A stretch of DNA of 64,000 nucleotides, taken from assembly GCA_905182995.1 (NCBI GenBank), contig CAJJDP010000120.1, positions 62,001 to 126,000 of the forward strand. Reading direction: 5' to 3'. The notes under the pieces were generated by a model. It saw only the letters and a list, made by a program, of their open reading frames with translations. It was not told the origin of the DNA and did not search any database. Shown in pieces: positions 1-11,643 of this stretch; position 1 is the first letter of the stretch; each line of letters starts with the position of its first letter. The position numbers and the translations under genes are program-made. This DNA comes from Paramecium octaurelia (Eukaryota > Ciliophora > Oligohymenophorea > Peniculida > Parameciidae).

Positions 1-1425
1 ATTTTCAGATGGCACTGACCCTTTTTTGGATCTAAGACGGCAACATTAATGCAATTCTGCTTGCTCTTCATCTAGTTTGCAATCCTCTCGAACTTTGCCA
101 GATGAATGTATGCAACATAATTATTCAAAATGTTTAGGTACAAAAAGACATATAAAATTTAGATTTGGACATCTTATCTGAAGCTGCTAAACAATCATTT
201 ACTTTTGTCTTCAAATCTTAAGAAGATTGGTTGGAACATTTCATATCAAAATGCATTGATTTGGATACCTTTTTCAAAGACTGTGCTTTCAATTCCTTGA
301 TAGAAAAAGAAATTTAAAATGAAGATTGCAATATAAAAAAAGGCATAGTATTAACTGTTGATTACTTTACAAATCTATTCACCTTTTCATTGTATCTCTT
401 ATGGAAATGGATTCAAAATGAGAATTCAATGGATATGGCCAATTATGTTTCATGTTAGAACTCTATTCCAGTATTCTTCAACCTCATTTTTTAATTTCGC
501 TTTAATGAATTAAAGAATGATAAAATCTTTATTGCATTCGTAGAATAAACCATTCAAACCATTTCCAAATTAAAATTTGAAGACGACTAGCAATCGAAAT
601 CCTATTTGGGACTAGGAATGAGCTAGAATTCTAAACCACTCCCCCTACTTAAAGAAAATGAAGTATTCCCTTGGAATCCTGAGGAAGTAGCAAAAGTATT
701 AAGCACTATTAATTAAGCCTTTTACGCTGATTTGCTAATTAGGAACGTAGTTGTCAAAGGAGGACTTAAATACGTACAATTATAATTTAAACTAGTATTT
801 CTAAAGAATCAACACACTCTCATAATACATAATTTACTCAGTTGTGAAAAGTCCTTGTAAGTACAAAAGGTAGGAGGCTTTGTCATATTGGATTGATTTG
901 GCTGAAAGATTACAAATTCAAAATGATTTGGAAGGACTGTTTATAGTTTTTAAATATGGCATATAATTATTATTGAAAGATTACATTTCAACAATGCCAA
1001 TCTTATTCAAACATTAAAATCGAATCTAAAAAATTAATGCCTATTATGAATAGCAGATAAAAGACAATCTAAAGAATGTGAAACCAAACCCAAAAGCTTA
1101 TAACATACCTTCCTTTCAAAAATATTAGACTCACATAAAAAGATTGGAGTTGTAAGCAAAATAAAATAGATAAGCTTTTGAATAAATTGCCAGCCTTTTA
1201 GCAGAATTGGTGGCCATTTCAAAAGAACAATAATAAAGATAATAGATAATGAATCATTAAGTATAAATTGAAAATATCAATAAGTTATCATTTCATGAGT
1301 AACAGATAGTCAGATTTTTAACTTCAGGTATCGAAAATGAATTGGAGAATAGTCTAAAAATTCCTCTAGAAAAAGAAACCTTGGTATATATTTAACTAAT
1401 CAAATTATCAAAAATTATGAACTGA
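1..1425 (+). CDS. RasGEF (Cdc25-like) domain protein, 5' partial
   Basis: This is the 3' part of a gene that begins before the window. Only the C-terminal ~450 codons are visible, ending at TGA 1423-1425. Two introns of 25 nt (138-162) and 22 nt (774-795) must be removed to keep one frame; bases 1-8 (attttcag) may be the 3' end of a further intron. The segment after the second intron, around ...NTLSQYIIYSVVKSP... followed by RQEALSYWIDLAERLQ and a downstream short IPSFQKY, matches the helical core of Cdc25-type Ras guanine-nucleotide exchange domains, where the helix NWVxxxIL is followed by KRxxVIxxFIxIAxxL. A glutamine-rich coiled-coil tail follows. By family knowledge it would promote GDP/GTP exchange on a Ras-like GTPase at membranes; that role is inferred. 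The upstream acidic/helical part (to ~residue 250) would be the RasGEF-N region. Confidence 0.72.
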
Positions 1426-1733
1426 CTCCTTTAAAAAATTGACCCTATTAATGTACTTTGTTTTAATCACTATGAAAGTTTATTTTATTTTTTTTTCAAT
1501 TTAAAGTTAATTTTTAGAAATTCTTTGTTTATAAATTCTGAATTAATGAATTATGTATATTGCTCTATTTTATTTAAATCTTTTTTATCCAATTCTATAC
1601 TTGATTTAGGAAAAGATTAAGAATTCTAATCATTCTCACAAAGGATCAGTATTCAGGGGAATATTTACAAACTAAAGAAAATGACTTGGTTAAAATTTGA
1701 ATTAAGTTAATATAAGATATGTAGGAGATAACA
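1426..1733. other. Intergenic, nothing recognised
   Basis: AT-rich spacer between the RasGEF gene and a small minus-strand gene that converges on it. I see no long open frame, structured RNA or repeat in it. Confidence 0.5.
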
Positions 1734-1952
1734 TCATTTGATTGTCCCGGTAGATTTAGGTAGAGAAAAAATCATTTTAGTTGGACTAAAGATTGGTATT
1801 TATAAATTTAAGGTAGTCGGAGAATCTAAGTCATCGATTTCAATTTCTTTGTCTGACAGAACAATTGTTGGAGTCAGAGGAATCTCTCTTTTAGATTTGC
1901 GTTCCATCGCTCTCTTCATAAATTTATTGTTCTCGATATTTAAGCAATTCAT
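1734..1952 (-). CDS. Small basic/acidic protein of unknown function (72 aa)
   Basis: A single open frame of 73 codons runs from ATG (1950-1952) to TGA (1734-1736). It has a basic N-terminal half (KFMKRAMERKSKREIPLTP) and an acidic centre (SDKEIEIDDLDSP). The mixed charge and the base composition, richer than the flanking spacer, argue for real coding. The frame stays open for about 50 codons upstream without an ATG, so an upstream exon cannot be excluded. No family recognised. It converges with the RasGEF gene and follows the EF-hand gene on the same strand. Confidence 0.5.
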
Positions 1953-2327
1953 ATCGCTTTCAAAATGTTAATTAAAATATTTATTGATTTATTTAAATAA
2001 TAGATACTTTTCAATAGTTTTATAGTAAAATTAAGAATTTAACGAAGAACTGATCTAATTGGTTATCTAACTCAAAGAAATGTTGAGATTTCGATTTTGA
2101 GAATAACAAAATCAAGAAAGCAATGTGTCAGAAAGAATAAAATAATTATATGACGGATGATAATAAGTATTAAGAAATAATAATTAATAAAACTTTATTT
2201 TGTTTTATTTCAATATTTAGTTAAATTTTGTTGATAAATTAATTGCAACAACACAATTGAAAAAACTGTTGGAGAATAATAATATATGTAATTCAATAAT
2301 CTCAAAAAAATAAATTACTGTAAACTT
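1953..2327. other. Intergenic, nothing recognised
   Basis: AT-rich spacer between two minus-strand genes. The lower part is open in the frame of the small gene but lacks an ATG. No other feature seen. Confidence 0.4.
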
Positions 2328-3966
2328 TCATCTATTTTTTGATCCAGAATGTTTTAAAGGTCTTTAATTGATTGATGGCTAAAAATTAATGAAAATGTTA
2401 CACTTGAAAAGTATAGGTTGGCACATCAGATTTTCTTGAGTTGGGCTTCTTCAATAAGTCGTGTTTTTCTTTGTTTGAAAGAGTGTATACTAATCTCATC
2501 GCAGATTCAATGAATTCACTTTTAGTAAGTATATGTCTACCTTCTTCCATCTCAGAAAATAGTGGTTAGAGTATTTGAATAACAGTTTAATTAAGATTTC
2601 CTAGATTAATTCTAATGGCATCTATTTCCCCATCCTCATCAGTATCAATCAAATCAAATATATTTGCAAGAGAATTTATAATAGCTTATTGTGTTAAGAA
2701 TTCAGATTTCTAACTGGCTCTTACTTTTGATTAATTCATAATTTTTTCCTTGCTACAAGATAAAACTGCTGCTCTTTTTTAAGCTAATAATTAAGCATCT
2801 TTATATAGATTATCAAACAAATTTTCTGGCCTTTACTCAGGTGGTCTACCTGTCCTTGGTCTGAACATATTGCTTTCATCTGCACTGGAATTTCTTTCTT
2901 TGGATTTATGTCTAAACTTTTATCTTCTTTCTTCAAAACTCAGACCTTAAACTAATTGTTCAGATATTTAATCAATTTTGGGATGAAATGTATGTTTCTA
3001 AGTAAAATAATTTCTATCTAATTCATTCAGTTTTTGTTGTTTCACATCCATATCTTAATACAAGGATTCGTAATGAGGTATTGCAATTTAGGATTATTTC
3101 TTTTTCTCGTCTACAATTGAAGAGGAACTTAAAATATAACTGGAATAGATTACACTCTATTAATTTAAGGATGAAATGAACAACTTTGCTATTCCATTTC
3201 CAACTTATAATTTTGAGCATTCTCTCTTTTCTCCTATATTAACTTTGCTAATTCATTTAAATGTTCACCGACTGGTTTAGGGGAGCGTTATGCAATTTTA
3301 GATGAAAGAGAATTGATTTGAGGTTTGTGAGTACATTCAACAAGTTAAGATTTTTGTAGGTCTTTTCTTGCACTTTCAGCCTTTTGTAATTTCTCTTCTT
3401 TTTTTTGAATTCCCTTTTAATATAGTATCAAACCATAATTCACTTCTGATTCTTGAGATTTCATAATCTAACTGCTAGACTTGTTTTCTGATAATTGCAA
3501 TTGTTTTTTCAGCTTTTTATTGTGAGCATCTTGATATAGTCTGTCATATACAGTTTAGTTTATGCTCTCTTGTTTCATAGGGGATTGTTGAGATTATGCT
3601 ATGATTGGAGAAGAGCCCTATTACTGAGTGTGCATTTCACTAGATTACTCAGTTGGTCTTTGATTTTGCTTCTTTTGAGACAGCTAAATAGGTTTCCAAC
3701 ATCTTACATATTGAACCATATTCATGCGTTCCTTTTGGGCTATTGAAATTTGTTTTTGAATATTATCTATAAGTAATGGTGCCACCCTCTAATTTAAATT
3801 ATATTTAATGCAAAAATCTCGTGCCAGTATTTCAGGATCATCTCCTTCGAATACATCTATTCTACCACTTCGTTTATCATCTATTTGGATTGTCATCACC
3901 AACAACTGTCCATTCTAAAATTACTTAAATCCTATGTACCCTTTATTCCATAGAGCTATGACTCAT
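2328..3966 (-). CDS. EF-hand protein with repeated FHP-type motifs (520 aa)
   Basis: Start ATG at 3964-3966 and TGA at 2328-2330. Introns at 3915-3939 (25 nt), 3128-3153 (26 nt) and 2379-2403 (25 nt, unusual 5' end gtgtaa) give exactly 521 codons. The N-terminus (IDDKRSGRIDVFEGDDPEILARDF...) resembles a short conserved module seen in ciliate and flagellate proteins. The middle carries repeated FHPxI elements (SFHPQINRVSS; TFHPKIDQIS), and similar NSLSSKIAQRSPKPVGE, reminiscent of internal repeats in ciliary-type proteins. Near the C-terminus one canonical EF-hand loop is visible, DTDEDGEIDAIRI, so calcium binding is likely. The function is otherwise unknown. It diverges from the next gene across only 41 bp. 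Confidence 0.85.
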
Positions 3967-4007
3967 GCGATTGTTATAATTAATTTTTTTAATTAATAAT
4001 TACGTTA
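3967..4007. promoter_or_regulatory. 41-bp divergent intergenic gap
   Basis: The start codons of the EF-hand gene (minus) and the next plus gene lie 41 bp apart, so any promoter elements and both 5' leaders must be here or overlap the genes. The gap is almost pure A/T with a TTAATTAATAATTA core. Confidence 0.45.
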
Positions 4008-4435
4008 ATGGATCAATTGGCTCTCAAGAAACTCGTTAATAAACTAATTGATGAAAAGCTCAAACTAGTTTGTGAAGAATGTCGCAAGAAAACAACCCAA
4101 AAAAAACTCGGATATCATAATTTCAACATTTCCATTCAACCAACACCAATCAACTTTGATTTTAGTATCGACAATGAGAACAAGGAAAACTGCCTTTCAT
4201 CCAATAGAAATGCAAATAGAGTCAAAGCATCCAAGAGTTAAGCCCTTGATCTAGGACAATAGATATTTAATGCAGATATAAGGTATGTAAAGATATCTAT
4301 TAATTCAAAAGTGTAATTAGACCAATTTCTTAATTTTCAAGTCCAACGATTAAAGCATCTCGAAAAAAATCTATGCCTTTTCTCAAAAAGGAGACACAAA
4401 CGACTTATGAGAAAGTACTTAAGTCGAAGAAGTGA
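4008..4435 (+). CDS. Unknown protein (about 130 aa)
   Basis: ATG 4008 to TGA 4433-4435 with one intron starting at 4273 (gtatgtaaag...). Two 3' sites nine bases apart are possible (29 or 38 nt), both keeping the frame, giving 132 or 129 aa. The N-terminus is a charged helix (LVNKLIDEKLKLVCEECRKK) containing one CxxC pair. The C-terminus is basic, ending KETQTTYEKVLKSKK. No family recognised. Tandem with the next gene and divergent from the EF-hand gene. Confidence 0.7.
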
Positions 4436-4762
4436 TTTACTTATATAATTAATTTATACACATAATTTAGTTTCCTAAACTAACAATTTTCATCATTCAT
4501 CTTCAAACTAATGGATAAGAAATTACAATAGTTAAATTAATTTATTAAAATAAATAGTAGTAGTAAATATACCTCTTGTATTAATAAGTTCTAAATTACA
4601 TTGAAAGAATTCCAGAAATAAATTATGTATAAACTATTATATTTCATGGTGTTTATTTCAATTTTTGATAAGACATCCATCATAATTAATTTAAATCTCC
4701 CTACTATTTTTACATATTTGTAAAAAAAAAATTGTTAGCAAAAATGAATAATTTTTATTTTA
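4436..4762. other. Intergenic, nothing recognised
   Basis: AT-rich spacer between two same-strand genes. No long frame or repeat seen. Confidence 0.5.
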
Positions 4763-5161
4763 ATGGGCAATTAATGCTGTTCTCAAACTTCAACTGCAAC
4801 TCAATCTTCAAAAGAAATTCTAAATCCTATTCGTTAGGATAGTGGAATCAAATCTTTAGGGGACTCAATTTAAATTGGGCAATTTGGAGATCTAATCTAA
4901 TAGCATTGCTAATTGTATCAATATTAAGATGGAGATGGTTTGCTATCTCCTCCACCATTATCTCCAAAATAATAACATGTTATTGTTTATCTTGAGCCAA
5001 AAGTAGTGATCGATGAAGCAATTCACTTTTAATCGGATGTTATGAAAGGAATTTTAAGCACACGATCACATGAATGCTAATCTGATTCTCCTTGTAGTCC
5101 AAACAACGCCAAAGAAAAACCATAAAGAAGAGTCTAATTTAAAGAATAATTAATATAATGA
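4763..5161 (+). CDS. Predicted dually acylated small protein with RVxF motif (132 aa)
   Basis: Single exon of exactly 133 codons, ATG 4763 to TGA 5159-5161. The start was chosen because it gives MGNQCCSQTS: glycine 2 with a following Ser/Thr-type context suits N-myristoylation, and cysteines 5 and 6 would be palmitoylated. The body is low complexity, Gln/Ser-rich, with a proline stretch (LLSPPPLSPKQQH). The C-terminal KPQRRVQFKEQLIQ contains RVQF, which fits the [RK]V-x-F docking motif for protein phosphatase 1. By analogy it could be a membrane-tethered phosphatase regulator; this is inference from two short motifs only. Confidence 0.75.
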
Positions 5162-5736
5162 TATATTATTCTTTCATCTTATATCATCTAAGTTATTATC
5201 TTGAGTGTGTTTCTGAAAAATTCTCAAATTTGATTTATTCTCCTACATATTACTCGCAGGATTATAATAATTATTTTTTTAATATTTTTTCTATTCCAAT
5301 TATTGAATATTAATATTAGGAATTTCTATAGAACTTTAAAGATTACCCAACAGGATAAAATTAAAAAATACTATATTTTCAAAAATACTTCCTACTAACT
5401 ATCCTCTTTTTATTAAGATTTATTTAATAATACGAATAATAGAACACTTTAGGCATTTTTAATAATTTATTTTTTAATTAAATAAACCTATATTGCTACT
5501 TGAATAAACCCAATCTTATTTTCATTTAGTATTGAATCACACTAATTCATGAATGTGAGAGGTAAATTTTAAATTTCACCCAGATTTATATTTAATTCTA
5601 AAAATACTTAAAAAGATGTATCAAACAAAGTAGTCTTAAAAACTAGATATTATTCAAATTTTAAGGACACTTTATTGATTTCATGTATATCTATATAAAA
5701 GAACATTTCTTTTAGATTATAACTCATATAAATTTA
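5162..5736. other. 575-bp intergenic stretch, nothing recognised
   Basis: Convergent spacer (plus gene on the left, minus gene on the right), very AT-rich with many homopolymer runs. I found no supported frame on either strand. Confidence 0.45.
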
Positions 5737-6463
5737 TCAAACTAATTTACGGATTTTCTTGCCTTATAGCATATTATCAAGACTTGTATAACCATCAATT
5801 ATGCCATGTTTTAATAATAAATTTGGGGCTATTATCCCATTTCGATATATTTCATTCTATCTATCCTCGTATTTAGAATTATCTAATTTCCTATTAGTTT
5901 CAATCATGTTTATTAATTCTTCCTCTTAATTTTTCATTTATTATTCTACCCATTCTTTATCCTTTTCAGCTAACTCACTCAAAGGATTTAGAATTTTCAT
6001 GTTATCATTTGTAGCAACATGTTTCTATTTGATCAACCAATTTGAGGCGAAATTTCTTAAATCAAAAAAAGGTTGTGCATATCCCATATTTCCAACAATG
6101 GCATAGGGATCTATAATTTTAATTTTATTAACTCACATAAGCCTTATCACCAATAGTTAATAATCCCAAAGCACTCTTAATTACAATATCCTCTCCAAAA
6201 CAGTAAATCGGAACACTAATCTAAAAGAGAGATTACTTATTAGTTTGACTATACTTTTTTATTATATTTGCTAGATTCTAAGTTTAAATAAGAGATCCTC
6301 CTAAGGAATTAATTATCAAAGCAACAAATTCAGGTTTGTAAATTGTCCATTTGTCCAAGGAGTCAGCAACTTTCTCAACTCTTGAATATATTCAAAATAG
6401 TTACAATTATGGAGTAATAATTGATGAGATCTTGATTCTAAAAACTCGATTTCTAAAATTCAT
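5737..6463 (-). CDS. ClpP/crotonase-fold protein, S49 (SppA/SohB)-like (226 aa)
   Basis: ATG 6461-6463, TGA 5737-5739; introns 6381-6404 (24 nt) and 6111-6132 (22 nt) give 227 codons. The core reads FVALIINSLGGSLIQTQNL, equivalent to the S49 strand plus INSPGG oxyanion loop, then ISVPIYCFGEDIVIKSALGL, equivalent to the strand and helix with the catalytic serine (family SAGYY, here KSALG), then GDKAYVNPYAIVGNMGYAQP, which aligns with the S49 A-x-P-xx-x-x-GSIGV region. The C-terminal half is a helical extension ending in basic residues. A short basic N-terminus (MNFRNRVFRIKI) could be a mitochondrial presequence. The serine context differs from typical SppA, so peptidase activity is uncertain. 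Family placement fairly good. Confidence 0.7.
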
Positions 6464-7138
6464 AAATATATTTATAAAATATTTGGTCATTATTTCTTAA
6501 ATTAATGGTTATGATTAGGAAGAATATTTTAGGAATTTTTCTAATTTAGAACCCTTTTTATATACATTATAGTGTAAGGTGGTTTTAAATTTTGAGTATA
6601 TGGAAATGTAAAGTTCTGATAAACTTTGTGGAGCAATTAGATTTTTATTAATCGACTTCTCTAAGACAGAATTCTCAAAAGAATGACCTCTACAAGGTAT
6701 AGGAATTCAGAACAAGCAGATTAAAGTATTTGATATGAATTTCTAATTTTATAATGAAAGAGGCTTTACTAAAAATAATGAAGGGAGTTAAATAGAGGAA
6801 AAACAACTTAGGATATCATTGGCTAAGCTAAATAATTTATGAATAATTTTTCTAATTTTAGCACATTCTTAATACAATTTGGATGTTTATCATTTTTAAG
6901 TGAGATTATATATAATAAGTGGTAGCTAATGGTTCTGAATTCCAATCAGAACAGATTACCATATTGATTTATAATGTTAATTTATTTCACAGTTAATTTG
7001 GATTATTCTTGGAGAGAAGTAAAGAAAGGAATATCACTTTGGGCTTGATATGATTTTCATCTTGGGATGAATGAGATGAAACAAAGACTGGTGTTGGCTT
7101 ATAGCTCTGGGAGTACAAACAATTTGAGTGATATTAAT
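6464..7138. other. Intergenic; possible unresolved short exon at 6687-6842 (+)
   Basis: Upstream of the protease-like gene and downstream of the minus-strand zinc-finger gene. Most of it is AT-rich spacer. One plus-strand frame, open from about 6687 to TGA 6840-6842, reads ...QNKQIKVFDMNFQFYNERG and continues with charged residues, looking more like coding than spacer, with an ATG at 6735. I could not find convincing upstream exons and do not call a gene. Confidence 0.3.
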
Positions 7139-7834
7139 TCATTTTTAATTCAGACTCATTTACAAGGCCTTTTAGAAATCTTCATCGTCGTCATCATTAA
7201 ATTGTTTGGATATTTCTTCTTTTTGTTTGGATTTTGGTTTAGTCTATTTCTATGGTTTTCTTCTGGTGACTTGCTTTATTTCTTTGACTGATGAATCATC
7301 TGAAGATTATTCAGAGGTGGGTTCACTAGTAATACGTTTTAATCGATTTAGTTTAGAGGGTTGTTGTTATTCGATTCCACAAACACTAATGTGCAAATTG
7401 AACTCTACAGCATGGCCTAATAATTTACCTCTTTTTTGTATATGCTTTTTGCAAATTTAACATTATTCGGTTCTCGAACCACAATTTGCTTGGTGTCTGG
7501 GCATTTCTGCCAAATTGATCATCAGATCACAGAATCCGCACTTCTCTGGTTTATTGGGACAATTATTCTAATGCATTCCTAAGAGTCTTTTTTCGAACTT
7601 TTAAGAGCAATATAGGCATTCAGTCTAAGAATACATACTCATCTATACTTTCTAATGCGAGTCCATATGGGCATCCTATTCATTGACATCCATCCTTTGA
7701 TCACAGATACTGCATTTTGTAATGTTTCGTTCGCAATAGAGAGAATGAAGCAAATAATTACTGGCCAAAACTTCTTCCAAACTCAATTATAAGTCAAATA
7801 CTTACCAGCCTTCACACAACTTAGTTTCACTCAT
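7139..7834 (-). CDS. TRAF/XAF1-type zinc finger protein with C-terminal UIM (223 aa)
   Basis: ATG 7832-7834 to TGA 7139-7141; one 24-nt intron (7782-7805) gives 224 codons. The N-terminal ~130 residues hold serial C2HC units: CEGC, CSICDQRMDV...H...H, CLYCSQKFEKRLLGMHQNNC, CGFCDLMINLAEMPRHQANC, CQICKKH...H...C. This is the pattern of TRAF-type zinc fingers as in XAF1/TRAFD1-like proteins. A basic Ser/Lys linker follows, then DDDDEDFQKALQMSLNQK, a close match to the ubiquitin-interacting motif (acidic patch, then LxxALxxSL). The combination suggests a ubiquitin-binding adaptor. Ligase activity is not implied because no RING is present. Confidence 0.83.
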
Positions 7835-8310
7835 ATTTAAAATTAAACTAAATAAGAACTCATTAACTCATAAATTATCAAATTCTTTTACCTCAATTTC
7901 CAAAATATTCAGAAAAATAACAGAATATGGGTACAATAACTAGTTTTTCAATTCCATCAATTCCATTTTCTGCAATTAATTAAGTGCTATGGAATCTGAG
8001 TTGAGATATGAGAGTAAAATGAAATTATTTATAACTAATATTCACAAAATGTAGTTTAATATTAAAGAAAATATAGTGAAAAGATCTGAGTTTAAATATT
8101 GAAGTCTCTTTGCATATATGCTATGAAGATTCTCCTAATTTCTAATTAATTCACATGTAGAGATATAATTATTTAGGTTTAGAATTTGGAGTTGCTCAGA
8201 AATGTTGGAATACAAATAAGTTATCCAGTGGTTTGGGATGTTGGTTCGATGAGATATCAGTGAAGTAGATTGGTAATTTAGAGATGTTATTATTTATATA
8301 TATATATAAA
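7835..8310. other. 476-bp divergent intergenic region
   Basis: Separates the minus-strand zinc-finger gene from the plus-strand WD40 gene and should contain both promoters. It includes a TA dinucleotide tract at about 8290-8308 just before the WD40 start. Nothing else recognised. Confidence 0.45.
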
Positions 8311-11300
8311 ATGAACATAGACTAATTATTAAATGTTGTGGCTGAGAGGATGGATGAGTTCGATATCGGTAGTGTTGTATAGCATTATTTGTTCGATTTG
8401 GCTCAGATGGTGGATGACAATTAAAACTAAGTAATTGATTTGCAAAGTTTTGTAACATTTTATGTGTAACGAATGGAGGAGAGTGGTTTGGATGGATTAA
8501 TTACTATAACAAGATTATTATAATTTTATCAGGATGTGCGATCACAAATCCAATGCTCTGTATAATTAAAGCATATCACAGACTATTTGATTTCAAGTGC
8601 CGAATAATTGGATATTCATTTCAATAAGAAGTTTCTTCCTAAGCATCAGATCAGAACAAAAAAGCGTTAACTAATAGCTTCAGAAATATCACCACCAGAA
8701 ATACTGGGGTTGAATCAGGATATGCTTAGGAGGATAGTGAATGATCTAAAGACAATTGACACCAACAGTAAGACATAAATAATCTAGGCGATCGCACATT
8801 AGAATGAACTGTTTCTATTGATGCAATTTCAAGAGAGGATAAGTTTATTTGTGGGTTTTGAGTTTCAAAAGTTTATTAATCTAAAAAAGAATGATGAAGG
8901 CAATTATATACAGTTTATTAGTTATGGCAATGAAAGATTGGGATGCGTGATGCGTGATTTAACAATTGTGTTTTGGGATCAGAGTGATGGCTACTAATTT
9001 GATTACAAAGTAGAGAACAATGTGGAGATCTCCAAATTGAGATATCTTCATCTCTAAGATTAATGGATAAGTGTAAATAAACAGAATTAAATAATGATAT
9101 GGAATTTAGAAACTGCCAACTATACATGTATAACTCAATAGATAAATTCAATTACAGAGATCTGCGAAATAGATCATCTTCAAATGTTATTGGTGATCTC
9201 CAATCCCAATATAATCAACTGCTTTGATATGTTCGAACAGAAATTCCTCTTTAGATTCTCCACTCTCCACAACATCATAACCAATGTCAAGTATTCGAGA
9301 ACATTTCAATTGATATTTACTATTGGTCTGGATAGTTAAATATGTTGTTATCAATTGCACACCAAATACAATGACCAAAATTTGAAATGCTAATTAAAAG
9401 GTCATTTATAGACTATAAGTTGTATTGAACTGCTTGAAAACACATCGCTTTTGGTAAGTATCGATTGTAAAAACACTATCATACTGTGGGATATCAGATC
9501 ATAATAGATTCATTAACACATTAAATTGTAAACTAAATTAATGTCCAAATAGTTATTCTATTACAATAAGTGTTTGTGTCTCATTACCACCAGGTTGCAG
9601 GCTTTGAGGTTTGAACAACATGATGACACACCCAAAAACACCAAATTAATTGAATTGATTTATGATCAATGGAATCAAAGGAATATCATAGTAACAAGGA
9701 CAGATGTGAGAATTCAAAATTGCATAAACGGGAAAATTGAATACATCTTATAAGACTTTAAGGACGAGATAACCGCAGTTTGTCTCATAGAACATAACAA
9801 TTATATGATATTAGGCACATCTGAAGGGCATGTGATGAAAGTGTTAATTAAAAACGGAGAGATCGTCCAATAATGGGATTAATTATTCAATGAGGAGATC
9901 ATTAAAATAGCATATGATGAAACATCCAATTTGCTGCATATATTTAATATTGACTCCTCTCTCAAATGTCTACCATTGCAACATCTAAATGTACGTAAAG
10001 ACAATGTGATTGCCAAAGATAAGAGAGCTCTCAGGTAATTGATGCATCATTCTTAAGTGAATATATGCACATTCAATCTATCTCATGGGTTGTTGATTAC
10101 AAGTAACGATGACTTTATCACTATATGGAATCTTGAATATTACTCAGTGGTTATTCAAATTCAATTGGAAGAATAGGCCATTGCCACTAGTATTGTGATA
10201 TCCAATAATAGATAATACTTCATTGTTGGCACCAATCAAGCTTCATTGTACTTTATATCGATAACATCCAAAAATGATCATTATGTATGTGCGATTGAGT
10301 CTATTTTAAATGTAGAAAGTGGTCTCCTGATGTTGACCAGTATCAACGAAAGAAACTATGCCACTTAAATGTTGATAGATGACATTGACTTGATTGTTGG
10401 ATTGAACAATGGGTATATGTTGAAATATGACATTTCTGAATTGAAACTGCAACATCAGGATCCCATCAACACCAAACCAAACTACAATCCATACCGAGTT
10501 ATTTATCATAATAGTATCTAAGAACACTTTATTGATAACTACAGAATTCTCAACTCTTATTTAGTTAAAGATATTAATATGAGCTAACACTTAATATAAC
10601 TTCAACGATCACCCAATTAGAAAATTAAGTAAAAGTTCAGAACAGGAATGACTAGATTGAGTGCAGTCAAAAATATGGCAGGCTAATTCTATGATCAGCA
10701 TTTTGAAAATCCAAATTAATCACCTACTTTGAGTGTTTCAATTCACTCAGAAAGTGTAATCCAATTGTCATACATGCAAATTGATCCTTTTGAAGTACTC
10801 TTTTCTACCAAAACATAACTTATAATTTCAGCTAGCAGTAATGACATTATCAAAATAATAAATAAATAATTTGAAGTGCTATGTTTATTTGAAATTAACA
10901 ATCCCACTTCTCATTTTTGGAATCTCAATGCTCAAACTTACAAATTAAAAGCCCATATCCTTTTTGCTCTCGAATTACTAAAGTCTATTCAACACAAACT
11001 CACCAAAGAAAAATAGATGTCCTATAATATTGACAACATTTTAAGAGAATGCTCCTTGATTTACATGAAGAATAAATACTATCCATCTAAAGCCTAGAGT
11101 CATACTCTAACCAGTAATCAAAACAACATCACAAGCTCTCTCCCTGATCTAATCAACAAAAGCACTCATTCTCTTAGATTTTATAATGAAAAAATCAAGT
11201 ATCAGAAACAATAATTGGATATCCAACAATAGGAAAAACAAATTGAGGATTCAGCAAAGCAGAGGAACAGATACTTTTAAACATAATAATTACAAAGTCA

Positions 11301-11622
11301 AAAGAAGGAGATTTTAGATTACCTAAGATCTGATGATAAACAAAATGAGCATGACGATTTTGCTAAGACTTTGATCAATATGCGTATGAGAACAGAACCG
11401 AAGAGCAATCTACAAATCTCAAAGATAACTCGAACTACCAATTTTACAGAGATGACCAATCGTTCTCAAGTGAAATTTCCTAATCACAGTAAGGAAGTAT
11501 TCAATTTGATTAAGTAAGTTATATCTAGTCCAAGCAAAAGATTCACAGCTCAAGAAAAAAGTGAGATAAAATCAAAATTAAAAATCCCGAAAATGGAAAA
11601 GTTCAAGTCTAAATTATCTTGA
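8311..11622 (+). CDS. Large WD40-repeat protein (1103 aa), intronless
   Basis: One uninterrupted frame of 1104 codons from ATG 8311 to TGA 11620-11622, rich in TAA/TAG glutamines. Residues ~1-190 are helical and begin with an acidic MNIDQLLNVVAERMDEF segment. From ~200 to ~760 WD-type blades are recognisable by strands ending IWN, LWDIRS or FWDQSDG: for example LLVSIDCKNTIILWDI and LLITSNDDFITIWNLEY. A positively charged, coiled-coil tail follows, with an octamer-like SSPSKRFT near the end. It probably acts as a scaffold; similar long WD40 proteins are common in ciliary and vesicle complexes, but I cannot assign an orthologue. It converges with the next gene, leaving 21 bp between stops. Confidence 0.88.
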
Positions 11623-11643
11623 TATGTTTATCTATATATATAA

